Translations under genes and position numbers: made by a program
Notes under the pieces: generated by a model
Told to the model about the DNA's origin: nothing
The model's database searches: none
The model's input: only the letters and a program-made list of their open reading frames with translations
In this document: one piece after another, positions 7,014 to 10,205 of the stretch
Position numbering within the stretch: the first letter of the stretch is position 1
Layout of the letters: each line of letters starts with the position of its first letter
NCBI GenBank assembly: GCA_021788565.1
Contig: JAJYKO010000117.1
Coordinates: forward strand, 1-10,205
Length of the DNA stretch: 10,205 nucleotides
DNA from: Chloroflexota bacterium
GTDB taxonomy: Bacteria; Chloroflexota; UBA6077
Direction of reading: 5' to 3'

Positions 7014-7070
7014 TTCCTTTGCGGCGAACCGCTGACCTTTCGAACCGGTCGGCCTGGAGGAGGGTAAAAG

Positions 7071-8099
7071 ATGAATCGCGTTGACAACTGGCTTCCTGTT
7101 GTGGCTGTTCCGATGGGGGATCCCGCCGGAATTGGTCCCGAGATTGTTGTGAAGGCACTTGCCCATCCAGACGTCTATGAGGTGTGCAAGCCAGTGGTGA
7201 TTGGCGACGCACGGCTTCTGGCTGGGAGCCCGGGCTGGTCCGCGGAGCCACACATTGTCATTGTCGACGACCCGAGAGATGCCAGACCTGAGCCGGGGGT
7301 CCTGGCGGTGGTCGATATGAACAACGTGCCGGATGGCTTCAAGATAGCTGAGGTGAGCGAAGCGGGGGGCAAGGCCTCTATTTCGTACCTCACCCGAGCG
7401 GTGGAACTGTCTCTCGAGGGCAAGGCAGATGGGGTCGCGTCGGCGCCTCTCAACAAGGCCGCGATGAAGAAGGCGGGTTTCCACTTCGGGGATGAGTACG
7501 ACTACATGGCCGATCTGTGTGGCATCTCAGAGTACACCATGTTCACGGTGAGCCCCCGATTTACCTTGGGAACAGTGGTCATGCACGTCGCCATGAAGGA
7601 TATGCCCGCTATGGTCACCAAGGAGCGGGTTCTAGCTACCATTCTTGCCTCCAACATCGCCGCTAAGGCAGCGGGTGCAGAGAACCCGCGTATCGGCGTC
7701 GCCGCGCTGAACCCGCACGCGGGGGAGGGCGGCCTGACGGGTAGGGAAGAGATCGACGAGATCCAACCCGCCATCGACGAGGCCAGGAGACTCGGCGTCG
7801 ACGCCTACGGTCCGTTCCCTGCGGACACCTTTTTCCTGACGGTCAAGGAGCACGCCTACGACGTCTACGTTGGCATGTACCACGACCAGGGCCGGATCCC
7901 GATGAAGCTGCTGGATTTCGGCCTGGCCGTGACCACCGCGGTGGGGCTGCCGATGCCGTTCTGCACCACGGGCCACGGCTCGGCCTTCGATATCGCGGGT
8001 AAGGGTGTGGCCAACGAGGAGAACCTGAAGCTGTCGGTTCTCATGGCCGCGAAGCAGGTTGTGATACGCAGGGCGGAGAAAGCCGCGGCGAAGCCGTAG
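7071..8099 (+). CDS. pdxA: PdxA-family (4-hydroxythreonine-4-phosphate dehydrogenase-like) dehydrogenase
   Basis: A metal- and NAD(P)-dependent dehydrogenase of the PdxA fold, 342 residues, close to the family's usual 330. PdxA proper oxidises 4-phospho-hydroxy-L-threonine in vitamin B6 synthesis; PdxA2-type relatives act in catabolism of four-carbon sugar acids or aromatic diols. Seen here: MGDPAGIGPEI (15-25), SAPLNKAAMKKAGF (124-137), the three metal-ligand histidines His172 (VMHVAMKD), His216 (LNPHAGEGG) and His271 (YHDQGRIPMK), and TTGHGSAFDIAGKG (299-312). The usual GHTE substrate-binding motif after the PLNK segment is replaced by GDEY (140-143), arguing against true B6 synthesis. GGAGGAGGG precedes the ATG at good distance. 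The context of importer and redox genes also favours a catabolic role. Family firm; substrate unknown, so the symbol denotes the family only. Confidence 0.9.
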   Translation: MNRVDNWLPVVAVPMGDPAGIGPEIVVKALAHPDVYEVCKPVVIGDARLLAGSPGWSAEPHIVIVDDPRDARPEPGVLAVVDMNNVPDGFKIAEVSEAGGKASISYLTRAVELSLEGKADGVASAPLNKAAMKKAGFHFGDEYDYMADLCGISEYTMFTVSPRFTLGTVVMHVAMKDMPAMVTKERVLATILASNIAAKAAGAENPRIGVAALNPHAGEGGLTGREEIDEIQPAIDEARRLGVDAYGPFPADTFFLTVKEHAYDVYVGMYHDQGRIPMKLLDFGLAVTTAVGLPMPFCTTGHGSAFDIAGKGVANEENLKLSVLMAAKQVVIRRAEKAAAKP

Positions 8100-8129
8100 G
8101 ATGCGCTGCGCGGAACCACAACCGCAAGT

Positions 8130-8159
8130 AGATGCCGCTTCGAGTGAAGCTCCGCATCT
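8130..8159 (+). terminator. Hairpin after the pdxA-like gene
   Basis: AGATGC (8130-8135) pairs with GCATCT (8154-8159), with an inner CTTC/GAAG stem around the loop GAGT and a small internal loop between. It lies 31 bases after the stop at 8099. With no T-tract this is a modest terminator candidate in the convergent gap. Confidence 0.4.
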
Positions 8160-8182
8160 TCCGGCAAAAGATAGCTGCTCAG

Positions 8183-8222
8183 CAGGGCTCGGCTCGTTGC
8201 CAAAGTAGAGAGTCGAGCCCTG
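8183..8222 (-). terminator. Hairpin after the selenoprotein gene, probable terminator
   Basis: CAGGGCTCG (8183-8191) is perfectly complementary to CGAGCCCTG (8214-8222), a GC-rich 9-bp stem with a 22-base loop. Read on the minus strand it begins 15 bases after the selenoprotein stop at 8237, as expected for the end of that operon; it could also serve the convergent plus-strand transcript. Confidence 0.5.
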
Positions 8223-8236
8223 GACTTCATGTGGGA

Positions 8237-8785
8237 TCACTCCCCCAGCAGGATACTCACCACCTCCGGAAGCGCCATCCGCACTCGATCCAGCAGTTCC
8301 GCCTCGGGGAGGCGGCCCGTGGGGTGGGGCACCACCGCGTATCGGTATCCGGGTATGCCCCGCACTTCCGCCGTGGCGTTCCCCATCACGACGAACTGGT
8401 CGGTACACACTACCGCGGCGGGTATGCCCCGCCCCTCAATCTCGATTCCGTCGTGCACACTGCACGAGCTGCACGATCCTCAATCCCCGACGGCGGTCAC
8501 GATCGCGTCGCAACGGCTCACCAGATCCGACAGGATCTCCTCCGGACAGATCCTGCTGCCACTTGGCTTTCGGGCTCGAACTACCTCGGCGAGGTGATAT
8601 CGGCTGGCCAACTCCTGCTCCAGCAGAGCCAGGAACCGATCCGCGTTCAGCTTGCTGTTGTCCAGGAACCCCACCACCTTGCCTTCGAGCGAGTCCAACC
8701 TCGGAGCCAGAGATACCTCCACGAACTCCGCGCTGTTGGTCGGGTCGAGCACCACCAATCCCCTGCTCTGCTCATCACGAGCCAT
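8237..8785 (-). CDS. UGSC-motif selenoprotein (in-frame TGA read as selenocysteine)
   Basis: A probable thiol/selenol redox protein of the UGSC family, 182 residues counting the TGA at 8482..8480 as selenocysteine 102. The frame stays open on both sides: upstream VSRCDAIVTAVGD, then Sec-GSCSSCSVHDGIEIEGRGIPAAVV, then VPHPTGRL and VVSILLGE before the true stop at 8239..8237. Sec102, Cys105 and Cys108 form a U-x-x-C-x-x-C series. The N-terminal VVLDPTNSAE and LEGKVVGFLDNSKLNADRFL segments match what is expected of the family, whose Cys homologues read CGSC at this position. ATG at 8785 is chosen for GAGGAGGG four bases upstream; ATG at 8824 would overlap the preceding gene. It is the second gene of an operon, 23 bp after its partner. 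A conventional caller would report a truncated 101-residue protein plus a fragment starting at 8458. The biochemical reaction is not known to me. Confidence 0.88.
8451..8482 (-). promoter_or_regulatory. Bacterial SECIS-like hairpin directing selenocysteine insertion
   Basis: Immediately after the UGA (8482..8480) the minus-strand RNA has UCGUGCA (8467-8461), loop GUG (8460-8458) and UGCACGA (8457-8451): a perfect 7-bp stem. The stem begins 13 bases after the UGA and the loop's first base, a G, is the 20th base after it, fitting the known position and loop-G requirement of bacterial SECIS elements read by SelB. A second copy of UCGUGCA at 8476-8470 could compete for the same 3' arm, giving a 12-base loop. 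Confidence 0.7.
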
Positions 8786-8808
8786 CAAACCCTCCTCTAT
8801 CCCTGCCC

Positions 8809-9858
8809 TCAGCAATCGACACAAACGCCGATAGCCCTGGTCACCATCCGCGAACTCTTTCCCCCCGTCCAGGGAGGGATCACTGCCGAGAAGCCTCCTG
8901 CCCCGCCACCCGCCACCACCAGGGTGATGCTCTCCGGATCCGACAGCATAGGCACCATCTCGTGCTCATCGCCCGGCTGAACCGGGCCCGGCCGCCTATC
9001 GACTCGCTTGAGGTCCGCCACCGAGCGGCGGCACTTCTCCGTGAGGTAGCCCTGGACGTCCGAGCGCGACCAGCGATGCCGCTCCAGAACGGCGGCGTGC
9101 TCGGGGCAAACCACCACCACCCAATCGGCGTTGGCGAAGCTGCCGAGGGAGGACATCGCGTCCGCCAGGTTGTCGAGGATCGCCTGGGGGGCGTAGCTGC
9201 CGTGGTTGGTGACGTAGTGGGGGGCCTCAGAGGCGACCACGGTAACGGTGCTGGCCTCCTCGGGAAAGCCTTTGCTTACCCTGAGCGGTTCCCAGGGGCT
9301 GGCATCCTCGTTCTCGGCTATGCAGTAGCTGTACTTACCGGGATGACCAAGAGTAGCCTTATCCAGCACCCCGGGCTTTGCTCCGCACAGGTTCATCAGC
9401 ACCAGACGAATGGAGCGGCCTATGGTGGCGTTGGCCCGATGTCCCGCCCCGAAGACGTCGACCCCGAAGTTGATCTCGAGCTCTCTCGCGATCGGACCGC
9501 TGACTATGATCAGCGGCGCTGCCCCTCCAGTACTGGCAGTCGAAGCGTGCAGGTTGAACTGGTCAGCGGTGAGGGCTTCGACGGCCGTCATTACCACGGG
9601 GGCATAGGCAGGCAAGCATCCCGCCATTACGGCGTTGATGGCCACCTTCTCAGCCGTAAGGATGCGTCGCCGCTGCGGCACAACGCCCACCACCTGGTCG
9701 GGCCGGTAGCCGCAGCAGTCGAGGAACTGCCGCACCCGCTCTTCCGTCGGCGGCACCACGGGAAGCCCGTCGGTCCAGCCCCGCTGGTAGTATGCTTCGA
9801 TGGCCTCAAGATCGTCTCTTACCTCGAGGCGGTTTGAGGTGAGTGCCCACTGACTCAA
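8809..9858 (-). CDS. Conserved protein of unknown function encoded with the UGSC selenoprotein
   Basis: A 349-residue soluble protein; I know no characterised function for it. Conserved-looking blocks are WTDGLPVVPPTEERVRQFL (28-46), INAVMAGCLPAYAPVVMTAVEAL (74-96), GPIARELEINFGVDVFGAG (121-139), RANATIGRSIRLVLMNLCG (141-159), HPGKYSYCIAENEDASPWEPL (172-192) and VVAGGGAGGFSAVIPPW (314-330). It has nine cysteines, including adjacent Cys48-Cys49 and a terminal CVDC (Cys346, Cys349) that could exchange disulfides with the selenoprotein. The TTG at 9858 is taken as start because AAAGGAGG lies 5 bases upstream; the open frame to 9993 would put the promoter and palindrome inside the gene. It is first in the operon, 23 bp before the selenoprotein, so joint function is likely. 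Proposed roles as a redox partner or substrate-binding subunit are inference. Confidence 0.85.
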   Translation of the reverse strand: MSQWALTSNRLEVRDDLEAIEAYYQRGWTDGLPVVPPTEERVRQFLDCCGYRPDQVVGVVPQRRRILTAEKVAINAVMAGCLPAYAPVVMTAVEALTADQFNLHASTASTGGAAPLIIVSGPIARELEINFGVDVFGAGHRANATIGRSIRLVLMNLCGAKPGVLDKATLGHPGKYSYCIAENEDASPWEPLRVSKGFPEEASTVTVVASEAPHYVTNHGSYAPQAILDNLADAMSSLGSFANADWVVVVCPEHAAVLERHRWSRSDVQGYLTEKCRRSVADLKRVDRRPGPVQPGDEHEMVPMLSDPESITLVVAGGGAGGFSAVIPPWTGGKSSRMVTRAIGVCVDC

Positions 9859-9863
9859 GGATG

Positions 9864-9871
9864 CCTCCTTT
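9864..9871 (-). promoter_or_regulatory. Strong ribosome binding site fixing the TTG start at 9858
   Basis: AAAGGAGG on the minus strand, five bases before TTG at 9858..9856. It is a near-complete anti-16S match and decides this rare start codon over upstream in-frame ATG codons such as 9993. Confidence 0.75.
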
Positions 9872-9885
9872 CGAACTCGGACTAC

Positions 9886-9898
9886 GGACAAGCTGTCC
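9886..9898. promoter_or_regulatory. Small palindrome at the predicted transcription start of the selenoprotein operon
   Basis: GGACA-AGC-TGTCC is a perfect 5-bp dyad around three bases. It sits 7 bp past the -10 box, right where transcription should begin, and could be an operator or a 5'-end hairpin. Short enough that chance cannot be excluded. Confidence 0.35.
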
Positions 9899-9904
9899 AG
9901 CGGA

Positions 9905-9910
9905 ATTATA
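9905..9910 (-). promoter_or_regulatory. Consensus -10 box of the selenoprotein operon
   Basis: TATAAT on the minus strand in otherwise GC-rich DNA, about 47 bases before the TTG start. No good -35 hexamer is at 16-18 bp; the nearest, GTGACT at 9924-9929, is only 13 bp away. This suggests an activator-dependent promoter or an alternative sigma factor. Transcription would start near 9898. Confidence 0.45.
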
Positions 9911-10205
9911 CTAGACCGCCAAAAGTCACCTTCCCAGGTATTTCCGCCGGCAGGCCGACGGGGAGAGCGAATGCCTATCGACCTTGGCGCCACGCTATTC
10001 GGGCCTTCACGCTTTGCCTACTCGCGTAAAGTGTGCGCTACCGCCAAGTCCTGCCCCCGCGCCTTACCGACACCGTAACCCGGACCGCCAACCATTTCTG
10101 GGTGCGTGCTGTCCGGATTGCTTCTTGCAGGAAAGCTATGTTGACGTGTGCGACGCCTAAGCTTCGCTCTAGTTGCCGACTGTCGCGAGGAGCCTACGAC
10201 ATGTT
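9911..10205. other. Non-coding region upstream of the selenoprotein operon; possible gene start at the right edge
   Basis: About 295 bases without a convincing gene, RNA gene or insertion element. The minus-strand frame remains open to 9993 but lacks a start signal. At the extreme right GCGAGGAG (10185-10192) precedes ATG at 10201 on the plus strand by 8 bases, so a divergent gene may begin there; only five bases of it are visible. A TTGACG at 10141-10146 has no clear -10 partner. Confidence 0.4.

Noticed and set aside
8480..8482. The TGA as a simple nonsense mutation making a pseudogene.
   Set aside because: It falls exactly at the family's selenocysteine position before GSC, both flanks keep conserved coding sequence, and a SECIS-like stem-loop follows at the right distance.
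8797..8811. Second possible selenocysteine: the stop TGA of the 349-residue partner (8811..8809) follows Cys and, if read through, gives Cys-Sec-Gly-Gln-Gly before a TAG, reminiscent of the C-terminal Gly-Cys-Sec-Gly of thioredoxin reductases.
   Set aside because: No stem-loop with a suitable loop G is visible in the bases after it; the region is instead the ribosome binding site of the next gene. A normal stop is the simpler reading.
8132..8980. A plus-strand open frame (282 codons) opposite the selenoprotein.
   Set aside because: Composition is that of an antisense frame and no start signal is present; the minus-strand UGSC reading explains the region.
8563..9837. A long plus-strand open frame (424 codons) opposite the 349-residue gene.
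   Set aside because: Its translation is Pro/Arg/His-rich and low in recognisable motifs, while the minus strand has conserved blocks, a strong ribosome site and operon structure. It is a GC-driven shadow.

Overview
The window comes from a GC-rich bacterium with strong purine-rich Shine-Dalgarno sites, frequent TTG starts and, as one gene shows, selenocysteine in its genetic code. The substrate-binding lipoprotein carries a long Ser/Thr/Ala linker after its lipid-anchor Cys, which hints at a monoderm such as Chloroflexota or Actinomycetota. That placement is an inference; no rRNA or other phylogenetic marker is present.

Layout. (1) Bases 1-369, minus strand: the N-terminal part of a GntR/FadR-type regulator, cut by the window edge. 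(2) Bases 370-572: a divergent intergenic region with a good sigma-70-like promoter, a TTG-N4-CAA operator-like site and a short direct repeat. (3) Bases 573-5339, plus strand: a complete five-gene branched-chain-amino-acid-type (HAAT) ABC importer, two permeases (livH, livM), two ATPases (livG, livF) and a substrate-binding lipoprotein, with overlapping or tightly packed genes and a strong hairpin after the last one. (4) Bases 5562-6932, plus strand: a two-cluster 4Fe-4S protein of 244 aa and a Cys-rich 209-aa protein of unknown function, 6 bp apart. (5) Bases 6933-7070: an intergenic region with a perfect 12-bp inverted repeat and an interleaved second pairing. (6) Bases 7071-8099, plus strand: a divergent PdxA-family dehydrogenase. 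(7) Bases 8100-8236: a convergent intergenic region with two hairpins. (8) Bases 8237-9858, minus strand: a two-gene operon encoding a 349-aa conserved protein with a C-terminal CxxC and a UGSC-motif selenoprotein. The selenoprotein's in-frame TGA at 8482..8480 would make ordinary gene callers split it into two fragments. (9) Bases 9859-10205: the upstream region of that operon, with a consensus -10 box, a small palindrome and perhaps the first bases of another gene at 10201.

Taken together, this looks like a small-molecule uptake and catabolic locus under local GntR control: an importer for an unidentified organic or amino-acid-like compound, a metal-dependent PdxA-fold dehydrogenase whose usual substrate-binding motif is altered, an iron-sulfur protein pair, and a thiol/selenol redox pair. 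The substrate and the reaction catalysed by the redox pairs cannot be read from the sequence. The selenoprotein, its recoding signal and its partner are the most noteworthy content.
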